A stretch of 64,000 nucleotides of DNA from Diphasiastrum complanatum (GCA_029204225.1 CM055098.1:9728746-9792745), one strand, 5' to 3'. Shown: positions 10,469 through 22,660, counted from the stretch's first letter. Notes: generated from the sequence alone by a model not told the origin. Program-made: numbers and translations.

Positions 10469-10471
<3 letters not shown>
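10271..10471 (-). repeat. GGACGCG subterminal island, right arm of hAT-1
   Basis: It starts with a run of 14 T, then GGACGCGTCC words separated by a second A-rich patch (10353-10370), and ends GGGCATTCCGGCCCGGACCC just before (TA)n at 10472-10505. It is inverted relative to 2932-3049. Confidence 0.7.
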
Positions 10472-10505
<34 letters not shown>

Positions 10506-10508
<3 letters not shown>

Positions 10509-10580
10509 TAAAACTATTTGTGTGACCTTGTGTGTGTGTCGGCAAAAATGTCACGCTTTGTTGGCATAAAACGTCTCACA

Positions 10581-10611
<31 letters not shown>

Positions 10612-11140
10612 CAAGGAAAAAGCTAAATAAAGCTACAAACTAAATACGTTTGAGGATTATTTGTCATGGTTGTATTTGTGTGTGACATTTGTGCCTATGC
10701 ATGGGGTAGGAGGATGCACCAATGGTGGCATGGGTGCATCCTCCCACATGAATATCTTTTAGTTCAAAAATGTCGAATGGAATCTTTTATGCATGGAGTA
10801 GGATGCATGACATACTATGCATCCATTTGAAAGGTGTTAAACAAAAGGGTAAATATATACTATTCATGGTGAAAGGTGTTAAACAAAAGGGTAAATATAT
10901 ACTTTCATGGTGAAAGGAACAAAAGGGACTTTCATTATCAAAGATTTCACTAAATTTGAAGGCCACTCTACAGACTTTTTAAAGTAACATACTTTCCACT
11001 GTTAAGGTTAAAATAAAAATGCATTTCTATGAATGGAAAATCGGGTGTGAAGGGCTGGGAGGCTTCAAAATGTAGGCTTGCTCACCACTCTCCTCTCTTT
11101 CTTTCCTTATGTCACTCCTACTCCCTCCCATATGGCACAC
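10506..11140. repeat. Noncoding stretch: (CA)n, 43-bp tandem pair, dispersed repeat
   Basis: A (CA)n tract lies at about 10580-10612. Near-identical 43-bp units containing AAAGGTGTTAAACAAAAGGG follow at about 10830 and 10873. The part 10900-11090 is related in the same orientation to 60225-60410 (shared GGTGAAAGG, AAAAATGCATYTCTATGAA, GGGCTGGGA and GGCTTCAAAAT words). No gene is visible. Confidence 0.65.
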
Positions 11141-11370
11141 CTACTCTCTCTCTCTCTCTCTCTCTCTCTAGGGAGGGCATGCGGGGAGGCCGCGCCGAGA
11201 GGGCATAACAAGGGCGTAGGGAGGGTAAAGGGGGGGGGGGCGTGAGGGGAGGGCACGCCGGGAGAGCGCGCCGGGAGGAGGTAGGACGGGCATGGGGAGG
11301 GGGCGCAGGGAGGGCAAAGGGAGCACATGCGGGGAGGACGCAAGGGCAAGGGCATGCAAGGGAGGAGACA

Positions 11371-11454
<84 letters not shown>

Positions 11455-11575
11455 GCATGCGCGCGCGCACACCCCATCGGCTTCCCGTCATCGACGGGCA
11501 CACTTTGCTAGTATATATATATATATATACATGTGTGTGTGTGTGTGTGTGTGTGTATAATATATATATAGAGAG
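11141..11575. repeat. (CT)n, G-rich and TA/TG simple repeats
   Basis: Two CT runs (11141-11168 and 11377-11452) bracket a purine-rich G-tract stretch (11170-11370). (TA)n and (TG)n follow at 11511-11570. No gene is visible; frames here are low-complexity. Confidence 0.85.
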
Positions 11576-11838
11576 AGACCCATTGTTTATGTGTCTAAAT
11601 CATTCCAAACCGTTTCACCAGAAAGTGATAAGTGATGGAGTCGTAAAAGATTAGTGATAAATGTATATAATCTAGTTACATCAATGATGGATCTGTATAA
11701 GGATGTAGATGGCCAGAGATGACAAAAAATTAGGCAGCAATAACTATCAAAGGCCAGTTATCATCAGAGGCAGGTTATATTAGACTGACATGACTATCAC
11801 CAATTGTAAAAGTGAACATCAATTTGGAAAAGTAGGTG
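11576..11838. other. Flank of hAT-2, no gene seen
   Basis: Unremarkable AT-rich sequence. It should be contiguous with 17795 onward in an empty-site allele. Confidence 0.4.
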
Positions 11839-11845
11839 CTTCTTG

Positions 11846-11946
<101 letters not shown>

Positions 11947-11950
11947 TCAT

Positions 11951-12034
11951 AGGTCCCGCGGTACTGGGTACCGCGGATCCCGGTACCGCGGGACCATACT
12001 GGTACCACGGTACCATGTTGGTACCGCGGTACCA
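11951..12034 (+). repeat. GGTACC subterminal island, left arm of hAT-2
   Basis: About six GGTACC or GGTACT words lie in 85 bp, several in the palindrome GGTACCGCGGTACC. An AT-rich patch follows, as on the right side. Arrays of this kind are typical transposase-binding subterminal repeats in plant hAT elements; binding here is inferred. Confidence 0.75.
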
Positions 12035-12121
12035 CAATATAATATTTTATTTATTATTTAGTATTTTTTTTAATTTTTTTTAACCTAAACTACCCGCCCC
12101 CCTCGCTTCTTCTCTCCCAGT

Positions 12122-15100
12122 ATGTTTCCAGCCCATCGCTTCTGGTTTTGCTGCCCTGCCTTTGCTCGCCCCTCTTCTGATTTGCGTCGCCCTTCGCCCA
12201 CAGACCGCCCTGCCTTGCATCTGTTTTGCCTCTCCCTGCCTTTGCCCATTCTCAGCGTCTCTCCAACAGTGAACCCTGCTGTTTTTTTTCCAGCAATCCA
12301 TCCTTCCAGCTTTAGCTTCATTTGCATTTTTTCCCTAGTTTTCTCCATCGCAATTGTGCAATCCGACCTTTCCGGTCTGTGGGACGAGGTAGACATTGTC
12401 AGGCGGGTTGCCGACAAGAGCAACAAGACCGGTCAGAAGATCGTGCGTTGCCGATACTGCCTCGTCGAATTTGTTGCGTCCCTCACTCGCCTTAAAGGCC
12501 ACCTGCTCGGTGCACGCGCCAGAAATGGTGCCACCTTAAATGATGCCCCTTGTGGCAACATGACCGTCCCCGACAGGCAGCGACTAAGGGCCGCGGCTCG
12601 TGGCAGGGGAGAACACCATTTCGGAGGGCGTTCTCCAGTTTTGCACCGCTCCTTATGTGGCTAACCCAGAGTTGCTGCCTGCTTGGCTGGCACGCACGAG
12701 GAGAGGGAGTCCATCCTCATCCCGTCCCATTGCCCCTCATCCCCCTCAGACAGTTCCGCCACACGCAACCCCATCTGCACATATTCCCATTCCGGTGGAT
12801 CCCGTCCCATCACGTCCGCCAATTGCCACTGCGGTTCCACCACCACGTCCTGTTGCTCGCACGCCCCCAGTTTACGATTTTCTCATGGATTCTCCGCCAC
12901 TCGAGCAGGCCCAGGATGCTACTGACGAGGCCTTCGAGGATGTGGATGAGATCCCTTCTTCTTTCCCTTCCCATCTGGATGATCTCCCTAGCCAGCAGTT
13001 TTCGTATCCCACGCCAGATCTTGCCCCTCCACCAGTGCACCCCACTTACGTTGCTGCCACGCCCCCAGTTTACGATTTTCTCATGGATTCTCCGCCACTC
13101 GAGCAGGCCCAGGATGCTACTGACGAGGCCTTCGAGGATGTGGATGAGATCCCTTCTTCTTTCCCTTCCCATCTGGATGATCTCCCTAGCCAGCAGTTTT
13201 CGTATCCCACGCCAGATCTTGCCCCTCCACCAGTGCACCCCACTTACGTTGCTGCACCCATCCCTGCCAGTGCATCCCACTCTCCCCATTCCACGTCTAC
13301 AACCGATGCATCCACTAGTGCCCAGCCTGTCGCGTCATTGTCCATTCCTGTCACGGTTGGTGCACCGTGCTGGAGGTCCACCACCCGTCGCCCACCAGGT
13401 AGAGCCCTTGTGCAGCAGACCATTCGCGGCGCGCATCAGCCGCACATGGACAGAGAGGCCACACAGGCCGTGACCAGTTTGATTTACGAGCTGAACCTAC
13501 CTTTTGCCATCACCGATTCTGAGCCCTTCAGAAGGGCATTCCGCCTTGCACAGTCTGTCAGCCCTAGCTGGAGAGTCCCTGGTTCAGAGGTTGTCCGTAC
13601 ACACATGTTGAGAGATAGGGTCGAGTCCTTGTCCAGAGAGATGGAGCCTCTACGCCGCCACTGGGCCACATATGGATGCAGCATCCTGTACGATGGCTGG
13701 ACTGATGTCAAGAGGAGGCCGATCCTCAACATCTTGGTCTCCAGCTGCATGGGTACACAGTTTTTGAGAGCCGTGGATTGCTGTAGAGGGGGGAGAGTCA
13801 TATCTGCAGATTTCATGTACGACGTCATTAGGTCTTCCATCCTGTCCATAGGCCCCCAGCATGTCGTTACGGTGGTGACGGAGATGGGTGTCCTACTAGA
13901 GGCCGAGTTCCCTCACATCGTCCATACCCCCTGTGCGGCGCACGGCATAGACCTTTTGATGGGGGACATAGGTGCACTTCCCTGGGTTAGAGCCATCGTC
14001 CGCGAGGCCCTCTTCCTAGTGACTTTTGTCACCCGGAAGAGGCGTGTTCTTGCCATGTTCCGGGTGTTCAACCATTTGGACCTCCGTAAGCCAGCCCCCA
14101 CACGCTTTGCATTCGACCTGGTGGTCATCGACCGTCGGATCAGGTGCAGGGCATAGCTTCTACAGATGGTTGCCAGTGATCTTTGGCGTGCCAGTACGTT
14201 TCAGCACACGGAGGATGGGGAGCACTTTTCTTCCACGGTGAGGGGAGACCAGTTCTGGAGGGATGCACAGACATTGTTAGGACTGCTTCGACCACTCTAC
14301 ATTGTGCTCTGCATGGCTGACAGCGAGGGGTCCACACTTGGACTGGTGTATGAGCTCATGGACCGGATCGGACAGTTCCTGCAGCTGCCCATCTTGCAGC
14401 CAGAGAGGTAAGCAAAATTGTTCTTTATCTTTTCAGTGTTTGCTAGTTTGTTTTTATGTCGATGTTAAGTTTTTTCCAAAATTTGCTTCGTCTTCGTGCA
14501 GGATGACGGAGCTGAGGTTCATCTGGGAGACGCAGTGGAACTACTTTCACAGAGTATCCACAGCGTTGCACACATCTTGCATCCCCTCTTCCTCTCTCCG
14601 ACACAGATATCAGACAGGGAGCTCGAGGCGGATTGGCTTGAGTACATCTACAGGGTGGGTCCACACATTGGCTTGGATCCTATCAAACTCATGGAGGAGT
14701 TAGCTGCATTTCGTTTCAGCATGGGCACGTTCGGTCACCCGGCTGCTCAAGATCCAGAGAGGAGGCAACTCCCCATTACCTGGTGGACCATGTTCGGTAG
14801 CACCTATCCCTCCATACAGCGTCTTGCACTGCGTGTCCTTTCACAGGTATGTATCTCATCTCATCCTCCCTTGCTGTATTTCGTTGACCTTCCACCCGTG
14901 CACCTGTGCTGAACCATTTCATTGCACGTACCACAGGATTGCGTTGCCTCCGTGTGTGAGCGTAACTGGAGCACATGGGCCCTGGTTCACACAAGAAGAA
15001 GAAACAGGCTGTCAGTGAGTCAGCTAGAGCGGTTGGTGTTCTGTAGCACCAACGCACGTCTCGCCAGGAGACTGTCAACCATTACGAGCGCATTGCGGGT

Positions 15101-16718
15101 GATGGGCTATTCCCCAATAGCATGTTGGTTTACGTCTCACTAAAATGTAGCTTGCCATTTTTGATCAAGTTGTTGTCCTGACACGCTCAATTTTGACCTT
15201 GCAGACCAAGATATCTGATTTGGAGCGCCAGGTTGACTTGCCTATGGACAGCGTCCATCCCATGCCTACAGATGACTTGGGCACACAGTTGATGGCAGAG
15301 AGAGAGAGGGAGCTTGCTGAGATGAGAGAGAGAGAGAGCTTGGGCTTGAGCACAGAGAGCCTCCTTTGTATGAGGCAGACGAGCCAGTGTCAAAGGATGA
15401 GCATGATGAGGATGAGCCCATTCGGGTTGTGTTTGCCAGTTCAGAGAGGGATGAGGCAGACCATACAGGTGCAGGGCACACGCCACGGGCAGGGGTCACA
15501 GGTGCATCACGTGGCAGAGGTGGGGCACATGGCACAGGTTATACTGGGAGACAGGCAGGACACACAGGGGGGGCCAGTGGCATACCTACCTACGTCGACA
15601 TGATGGAAGAGGCTCTTGATAGAGGGCAGAGTGATTTAGATGCCCGTCCCGCAGCTGTTTGGATGCGTGCCCAGGGTGCACATGATGAGGCACGGGATGA
15701 GGCACGGGTTGATTCAGGGGATGGTGCACAGGATGAGGCCCAAAGCCCAGAGCATTTGTATTCAGATGCCCAGCTGGACGACTTAATTGCCACATTAGAT
15801 TCAGAGGCTCAGCAGATGCCGAGTGTCAAGGCACCCCCTTCATCTCTTGCCAGCATGCCATACACAAAGTCCCAGCCAGAGCAGCCGCACGAGGTGTCTA
15901 CAGTTCCTCCAGCTCCTCAGAGGGTATATGTGCGCCGCACAGCTCCTCCAGTGCCACCGATGCCATTCAGGCCTGCAGCCCCTCCATCACCGTCCACTTC
16001 TGCAGCACCAGGTCTCCATGGCAGGCCACCATCTGTGCCCAGGTTTTCTCTTGCAGCGCCCACATCCACAGTGGCTCCTCCAGCTGCTCCTCCAGTGGCA
16101 GCACCCACTCCACATCCGCCTCCTTTGGCAGCACCCACTCCACTCGCTCCCCCTTTGGCAGCACCCAGGATGTACCAGTACCGGCCACCGCAGCCCCTTT
16201 CAGTACATATCGCCGCTGTACTTGCCTCCTGCACAGCCAATTCCTCCACCTGCAGCAGCCCCACGGGCACACACTCCACGAGCTCATCCTCCTCCTCGCT
16301 CAGGTGCACAGGGAGTTCCCTCTTTTGCTTCCCTATCCCAGCCGGCCAGCCAGGTGATTTGCATGGGGGTGACGAGGCATTGACAGCTCCTCTTGTCCGC
16401 AAGAGACCAGGAAGGCCCAAGGGTGCATCGAACAAGAAAGGCAAGGCACAGAAACTGCCAAGGAAGAGAGGACAACCATGCAGGGCTCCAGGTACAGCTA
16501 GAGGTGCAGGATTACAGCCAGCTGGAGGAGGTGTTGTTGGTTTGGCTTGCTTGGGGGCTGATGCGGAGGCAGATTGGGATGATGCTAGTGAGGAGTCCTC
16601 CTCCTCGGACACACAGCCCATGCCAGTTCCAGACAGGCAGAGATATCGGCTGCGAGAGTCAGCTCGGGGCCTTGAGTTGTCTCCGGAGCATTTTTCTGAG
16701 TCAGAGCCAGAGCATTGA
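12122..16718 (+). pseudogene. hAT transposase, broken (BED finger, DUF659, hATC, AT-hook tail)
   Basis: The BED finger is at about 12378-12530 (LWDEVDIVRRV, VRCRYC, LKGHLLG). The next frame (12600-14156) carries a Pro-rich linker, ELNLPFAITDSEPFRRAF, ATYGCSILYDGWTDVKRRP and TPCAAHGIDLLMGDIGALPW. An in-frame TAG at 14154 precedes LLQMVASDLW. Introns fit at 14408-14501 and 14847-14936. The hATC part is CERNWSTWALVHTRRRNRL, and the last exon has KRPGRPKGASNKKGK and GRPK AT-hook features. Breaks: frame change between 12550 and 12600, loss of the usual TDNASNC words after HVVTVV, the TAG, a frameshift near 14560 before SIHSVAHILHPLF, and slippage in an AG run at 15322-15338. The upstream start is uncertain. 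Confidence 0.85.
12861..13256 (+). repeat. Perfect 198-bp tandem duplication inside the hAT-2 linker
   Basis: Units 12861-13058 and 13059-13256 appear identical by eye except at the final base. The period is a multiple of three, so 66 residues (from TPPVYDFLMDSPP to PPPVHPTYVAA) are repeated without breaking the frame. The absence of divergence means the duplication is recent or an assembly effect. Confidence 0.9.
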
Positions 16719-16985
16719 TTGTGGCTCTGTTATTTTAGTTTCAATAGTTTGTCTCTAGCAGACGATCTACCATTGTACTCAGATCATTTTTCACATTATA
16801 TACAGTATTTGGCGTACTTTTTTTGCTGCACATTGTGCGTATGTCGCTCTGTACATGTGATGCTGTATTTACAATTTTATGTCAAATTCTGTGTGCGTGT
16901 GTGAATCTTATTTTCAACTAATTTCGATTGAAGTGAATGATAGCTTCACATAAATGCACATACATAATGAGCACAGCAATTACCC

Positions 16986-17210
16986 CTACACCCCAAACGG
17001 CATTTCACAAACACATGTATTACATTTGCATTTAAAAAAATACAGACATTGCATTTCACATGACCAGGCTCGCGTCACCTCTGCAATGTCTGCCTCTTGC
17101 TTCCGATGTCTTTCATTGTGCCTTCGGATATCTTCCTCGAGCTTTCTCCTGGCTTCTCCCTCGGGCTTCGGTGGTATGCGCTCTGCCATCTCGATCGACC
17201 TTCTCCTCAC
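16986..17210 (-). CDS. Small antisense charged ORF inside hAT-2 (unrecognised)
   Basis: A 74-residue minus-strand frame, convergent with the transposase, reads MRRRSIEMAERIPPKPEGEA then RRKLEEDIRRHNERHRKQEA and DIAEVT. The run of alternating Lys/Arg/Glu with heptad-like spacing looks like a short amphipathic helix and is less random than the flanking frames. I do not recognise the family. It may be a remnant of a second element-encoded protein or chance; no intron or promoter evidence was found. Confidence 0.25.
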   Translation of the reverse strand: MRRRSIEMAERIPPKPEGEARRKLEEDIRRHNERHRKQEADIAEVTRAWSCEMQCLYFFKCKCNTCVCEMPFGV

Positions 17211-17640
17211 AGCACCCTGGTCCTAGAACACCCTCTCACAGCACCCTGGCTCTCAAACAGCCTCTCACAGCCTGTCACCGGCTCTCGCTTGCTCTCTCAC
17301 TGTCTATCACTAGCTCTCTCACAGCCTCTGAAAATGCCGATCACAATGGCATTCTAAGTGCTTATTTATCCCCACAGCCTGATCGGCCATGTGGATCCCC
17401 ATCATCCCTCCATGTGCCTCTGTACCCTAAACCCATGTGATGCTCCCCCCTGTGTTGCTCTCCCATTGGCCCCATGGTCTGCTCACCCACAGTGCCCATG
17501 TGATATTGCACCAGTCCCCTGCACCATGTACTATACCCTCTTTTTTTACACCCAGAACCCCTTTCTTTTCCATTTTTTTGACCTGTTTTGGTAGGTAATA
17601 GGCAGAAATTAAATATTAAAAATATTAAAAAATATATATA
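17211..17640. other. 3' region of hAT-2, no further gene
   Basis: CT-rich sequence with repeated CTCTCACAGC words (17230-17330) and one CCCTAAACCC. Low complexity explains the open frames seen here. Confidence 0.5.
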
Positions 17641-17648
17641 TTAAAAAT

Positions 17649-17745
17649 GGTACCGCCCTGGTACCGCAGATCCCAGGGCGGTACCATACCAGCGGTACCA
17701 CTGATATGGTACTGGCGGTACCATACCAGCGGTACCAAGGGCCAC
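17649..17745 (-). repeat. GGTACC subterminal island, right arm of hAT-2
   Basis: Six or more GGTACC / GGTACT words occur, including the repeated ACCATACCAGCGGTACCA. It is inverted relative to 11951-12034 and followed by CACTATGA and (TA)n. Confidence 0.75.
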
Positions 17746-17747
17746 TA

Positions 17748-17783
<36 letters not shown>

Positions 17784-17794
17784 TTCTTGCTATA

Positions 17795-19494
17795 CTTATC
17801 CCCCCACAAGAAGATAGCCCACTAGCCCTGGGAAGTGCTCTAATACCAACTTATGATCATAGTATCACATATCACATATGAAGATAGCGGACAGCAAACT
17901 GATGAGTCATATAGCAGTCTCCAACTACTGAACAACAAAGAGCATCTAAACCAAATTGTAGTGCATATATTCTATCTATATAATATCATATAATTGTTGT
18001 TATATCTATAATATATAACTTCGGTCCAACCATTAGTGTTTTCTCCTTAAATTGAAAATTTGCTCTCCGCTTCCCACATCATTGACAATCTGGAACGTGC
18101 ATTCCGAATCATTTTTGCAGCAGATCGTGATTCGCTGCAACACTGGCATGAACCATCTTAGATTTTGTTCCAATTTCACTCAATTCGCCAAAATCAATTT
18201 GCCAAACTTGTGTTGAAGTATGATTCCCCAGCGAGGGCAATTTGAGCATCTGTTATATTTGATGCCTAGAAATCCAGCGAATCATTCGAATCCGCAAAGT
18301 ATTCATTCTAGCATGAACATCAAGTCATGTATTCTATATAAATCAGGCTTTATCCAACAACAATCTTTGACATCTTGACAAAAGAATTCTAAAAATTGTG
18401 ATTATGAGTCGAAGAAATCTAAAACCAAACTTTGAATTCGAAACTTCTTCAATAACACAGTATGCAAAAGTTCGTCATTCTTATTGTCAAGAATCTGAAC
18501 ACCAACAAAGAATTTGAACATTGGAACACTTTAATACAGCAGAGTTTGACCATACAAAAGAACATCAAAAATAAATTATCAACCCATTTAGATTATGGAT
18601 ATATTACTGATTCCATATGAGAATATTCTCAAATATGAATTTCAAATCTTTAGCTGAGAGACGACGGCTGATTCTGTTACATCCCTGGACCCTAACTACC
18701 TGACGTTAGACAGCATCTGGCCTTGGGTTAGTGAAAATTTGATGAGGTTAGGTTAGAGCTCTAACTGGAGGTTAGGGCTCATAACAGCTCTTGCCTTACA
18801 ATCGTTTGGTCTTTCGGAATCATACAAGTTTAGCAGAAGGAAGAAGAGGAAATCACCAGACAGAGGAATACATAAGGATGGGACATATTAGACCTAGCAA
18901 ATCACCCTAGGTAGCACTTGCATTGCCCTTCCATGCATGCGATAATTTCTACCATATTTATTTATGGGAGATATTTGTATCTATATCTGAAGAAGCACAA
19001 ACATGGTGCTCTGCTGTACTTCTGGTAGCTAATGGAATATCCAGATCTGGAAAAATGCATACAAACTGATCTCTTCCATTTGAAGCAAACAATCAGCATT
19101 CCAAGGTGATTAAGGAAAAGACCTCTACCTATTTCGAAGAGGAGCTATAAATCCAAGCGCCTTTGCAGTAGCAAACCGATCAATCGGAAGACCTGTCCCA
19201 GCAAGTGCACAGGATCCAAGAGGGGAGTAATTTAGACGAGCTCGACAATCGTTCAATCTGCCTGCATCACGCTCCAGCTAGCAAGTAGTTCACAAAACCT
19301 TTATAAGTTTGGATTGCATGAAGTAAAAGTAGGCTGACCAAATCTAGGAGTTGAGATGAAGTAGCATAAATGTAAACAATCATTTTCCTCAAAAGAAAGG
19401 AACATAGCCACATGAGCACAGTCAACCACAGGGTGATATTAAAGACAAAGGCGTTGATGTTGGAGGTAGAGAAGGCAACTCGGATGTGCCAAAC
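17795..19494. other. No gene seen; a primer-site-like word at 17837
   Basis: AT-rich sequence without a convincing frame. GTGCTCTAATACCAACTT at 17837-17854 resembles the complement of an LTR-element primer site with one mismatch and may mark an old minus-strand LTR relic. No matching LTR pair was found. Confidence 0.35.
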
Positions 19495-20060
19495 ATAGTT
19501 CCCAGGAACAGTACGGAACCATTCATAGGAACAAATTCATACCATTCCTAAGGTACCTTAGGAATAAATCCTAGGAACCGTTCCTTTAAAAAAAATATTA
19601 TTTGAAAAATAACTTTGGTGTGAGTAGATCTGTTTAGAAAGATGATTAGATCAGTGTTTTTGGGGTTCCAAAAAAAGGTTTTTGTGCATTAAAAAGGGTT
19701 TATGTTCCTATTACAAGGTTCATGTTCCTAAATTGAAACCTAAGTTAAAGATGCATTTAGGATCAGGAACAAGAACAAGAATAGGAAAGAAACTTAAGAG
19801 TAGGAACAAGAACAAGAACAGGAACGAGAACAAGAAGCCCTAGGAACTTAGGAACATGAACAAGAACATGAACTTAGGCACAAGAACGGAAACTCAGGAA
19901 CAGAAAGTTGTAGGAACTCAGGTTCGACAGGAACACGAACACGAATAAAAACCAGTTAGTTTTTATGCATTGACTCAAGAACTTGCAATAGGAACAAGAA
20001 TAGGAATCCTAAACGCTTCTTTGACACATGAACTTGGGAACTGTTAGGAATGGTAATAGA
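19495..20060. repeat. AGGAAC motif array
   Basis: More than two dozen copies of AGGAAC, GGAACA and AAGAACA lie in about 560 bp. Some inverted GTTCCT words are at the left end (19510-19590 and 19700-19725), and the palindromic block CCATTCCTAAGGTACCTTAG is included. A related short block lies at 26787-26880. The arrangement resembles subterminal arrays of a DNA transposon; no coding region is associated. Confidence 0.65.
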
Positions 20061-20233
20061 AATAAAAACTTAGAAACAGAATCTTAGACTTTCATAAGTC
20101 ATAGTACGTACAAATGCATGGATCACAATCACTGCATCAGCGTTCGGTAACGCGAGCGATCCAGGACCCGGAACGCAGTTCCAAATCTAACAAAACCTCA
20201 AGTTTTTTTATGAGGCTCACAATTTATTTTTCG

Positions 20234-20282
20234 TGTGTGTGTGCGCGCGCGCGCGTGCGCGTGCGTGTGTGAGAGAGAGAGG
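20234..20282. repeat. (GT)n/(GC)n/(GA)n compound microsatellite
   Basis: Alternating GTGTGT, GCGCGC, GTGCGT and GAGAGA runs. Confidence 0.9.
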
Positions 20283-20289
20283 TTTGAAA

Positions 20290-21000
20290 GGGATGTTAAG
20301 AGCATGCCCACAAACATGCTTGTGCTGTTAGTTTTAGCCGTTATCACCTGTAACAAAAGATTTGAATCTCATGCCCTAGTCACATGTCTTTTTTGGCCCT
20401 ATTTGTGAACTGATCTATAGCCATTTGATTAAGGTGCAGTTTGAAGCTAAATTGTGTTTCTTCATGCCCACAGAAATACCTACACTATTAGTTTCGACCA
20501 TTATCACTTGTAGGAGAAGTTTTCTTACATGCCCTAATCCCATGTGTTTTTGGGCTGTAGATATATGATCTGAGCTCACCACTACCCCGCCATTATCGTC
20601 CATCTCCTCTTCTTCCTCCTGCTCTAATTTTGAATTTACCTATAGGCATCTGATTGAGGTGCAATTTGAAGCTAAACTGTGTTTCTTCATGCCCACATTA
20701 TTGACTAGGATGCCTGTTCCAATGTGTTTAGGGTCTAGGACATTATTTTCAACTTAAACCTATTGTCAAAAGCCGTTGGGTTGCATCAATTGCCAAGTTT
20801 GTTGTAAGCAATTCAATGCTGTATAATGCATAAGCGGATGTTGTTGCACCAACAAAATGTATTGAACATCTGCTTGTTTACTTCCTCTGATACCATATCT
20901 GCACAATGCCAGTCCTTGGCAGGCGCATTTGGTCAAAGGTTGAGCTAATAGAGGGGGATGTGGCTATGCACTAGGGTTGCATGCATTGAGCTAGGGTCTT
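20290..21000 (+). repeat. Relic of a hAT-type leader plus BED start, copy B
   Basis: This is the counterpart of 1320-2560 in opposite orientation. The coding start at about 20909 reads MPVLGRRIWSKVELIEGDVA and stops soon after, before the finger cysteines. Three copies of the TGAAGCTAAAYTGTGTTTC unit region are visible (about 20450, 20670 and a weaker one upstream). Confidence 0.6.
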
Positions 21001-21838
21001 CATTGGATCTCTTACCCATTTATTATGGCTCATCAGGCCAAATGGGTATATCTATTTGCTCCCACATCATATGCAAAGGTGGAGAGGTTGACAGACACAT
21101 GAGGGCCCAAGGGCACATCTATTGAGCCATAGAGGCCAGCTCAAAGCTCTATTCGAAGGTGCGAGGTGACAAGAATAGCAGGTAGCAGGACTCGTAGAGG
21201 GGGTGCCTACGTTGGGAGGTTCATTCTACACATCGGCCTTCTTAGTTTCACGAGCTTGAAGAGACAGGTTTGTGACATTTGGTATGAGAGCCTCGTTCTA
21301 GAGAGAGAAAGCCTTGTTGTAGAGAGAGATTGGAGAAAACATCACTCATTCTTAGTTTTCTAGGGGCATTTTGAAGGGGGGAGTGGGGAAATTGATGCCC
21401 TATGATAGATTGTTGGTGGGCTGGGACCTAACCTAAGAAATTGAGCCAAACACAAGGATTTCTCTTACTTGCTAATCAAGCTATCTTTTGATATACTTCA
21501 AATTCAAGATACTTATCAGACAAATGGAACCAAGCTATTTGTTGTTGCAAGTGAGCCCTAACTCGTGCATCGTATAGAAGATTGTTGCTACTCCTCAAGC
21601 ACCACCTACAAAGGAGGAGCTTGAGGGTGACATCTATCGTGACCTGCACACGTAGGCACAGGCATAGGCTATGCGAGACCATAGGAGAGCAGCTCAACAT
21701 TGGAATAGAGGGGAGGAGGGAGATGATGAGCTCTCGAGGGTTGGAGAGGATTTGGGCCTAGTTACGAGGAGGGGTGGGTGGAGGAGGGGGGATACAGAGG
21801 GTGAGGGTGAGGGGGCTTGAACATACAAGATTTATTGG
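21000..21838 (+). other. Possible 3' continuation of the BED relic
   Basis: Open but broken frames appear, for example PTKEELEGDIYRDLH followed by MRDHRRAAQHWNRGEEGDDE at about 21610-21740, then G-rich sequence. The acidic/basic composition is like transposase tails, but I cannot assign it. TTTGGTATGAGAGCC at 21279 recalls an LTR primer site. Confidence 0.3.
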
Positions 21839-22660
21839 TGAACCCAAATGCTGATGTGTACTCTTTCACACGTGTGAGGACACACAAATCAATGTGTTTG
21901 ATCTTCTAAGATGGGTGTGATTGCACGTGAAACTATCACTTGATTGATACTATCAATCTAACGAGACAATCTTCAAGGCAAGAGCACACAAGCATTCACC
22001 ATTGATCATTCACACTTTATCACTCAAACCAAACACTTAGTATGAAAAAAAACTAAGTCCCAAACACATTCAAAGAGTGAGAGAGAGCCCTTGCTCTCGG
22101 GTAGAGAGCAAAAGAGAGGCTTGCTCTCGTGTAGAGAGAGAATAGAAGGAAAACTCAATTGTTATCATTCAAAAAACTCAAAAACTCATATGTACAATGA
22201 GAGAGCACTTCCATATAGGAGTAGCTCGAGATCTAGCATGAGGAATGCTTGAAATTGATTGGACCTCATGGATTCCACCTCTCATAATGATTGGACCTCT
22301 AAATTCCCACCTCTCTCCATGATTGGACCAACTAGCTAGAACCTCACAATATGATTGGCCAAGTGATTTGCACCTCCTAACATGATTGTGCCAATCATTT
22401 TGCACCTCTTAATGTGATTGGCTTTAGGATCTACACCTCTTAATTTGATTGGGCCATATTTGACATTGAGGTGGGGATTTGGTTGCATACTAGCAAAAAA
22501 CCAATCCTTACATGTTGTGCCACATGTCACCATCTCACTAGGACTCAAGTTGGAGGCCTCTTGACTTTTCAAACTCAACATGGAAATATGTACAAGATAC
22601 TAATGAACTTTTGTACATGAAAGGTGAGAAAATATCAAGCTAAATTTTGCATATTCTTCA
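21839..22660. repeat. Possible LTR-like insertion with 40-bp GATTGG repeats
   Basis: This block differs sharply in composition from the G-rich sequence on both sides (which resembles itself at 21700-21838 and 22665-22930). It contains CACACGTGTGA, a pair of TTGCTCTCGKGTAGAGAG words (22090-22140), and at 22245-22455 about six diverged units of CACCTCTYATNATGATTGG. No coding region is present. A solo LTR or small insertion is the likeliest reading; exact ends are not resolved. Confidence 0.35.

Larger units (their letters stand above)
2890..10505 (-). mobile_element. hAT-type DNA transposon hAT-1 with nested insertions (proposed bounds)
   Basis: The proposed element begins with (TA/TG)n at 2890-2931 followed by a GGACGCG-rich island at 2932-3049. 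It ends with the same kind of island in inverted orientation at 10271-10471 followed by (TA)n to 10505. Between them lies a minus-strand hAT transposase pseudogene (7001-9812). The 7.6-kb length is inflated by a foldback element (4510-5959), tandem repeats and long (CT)n tracts. No clear 8-bp target duplication is visible outside the TA tracts, so the bounds rest on the inverted islands and on the parallel with hAT-2. Confidence 0.5.

Noticed and set aside
12550-13473. 307-codon plus ORF overlapping the hAT-2 transposase
   Set aside because: It is a shadow frame; the conserved transposase motifs lie in the 12600-14156 frame.
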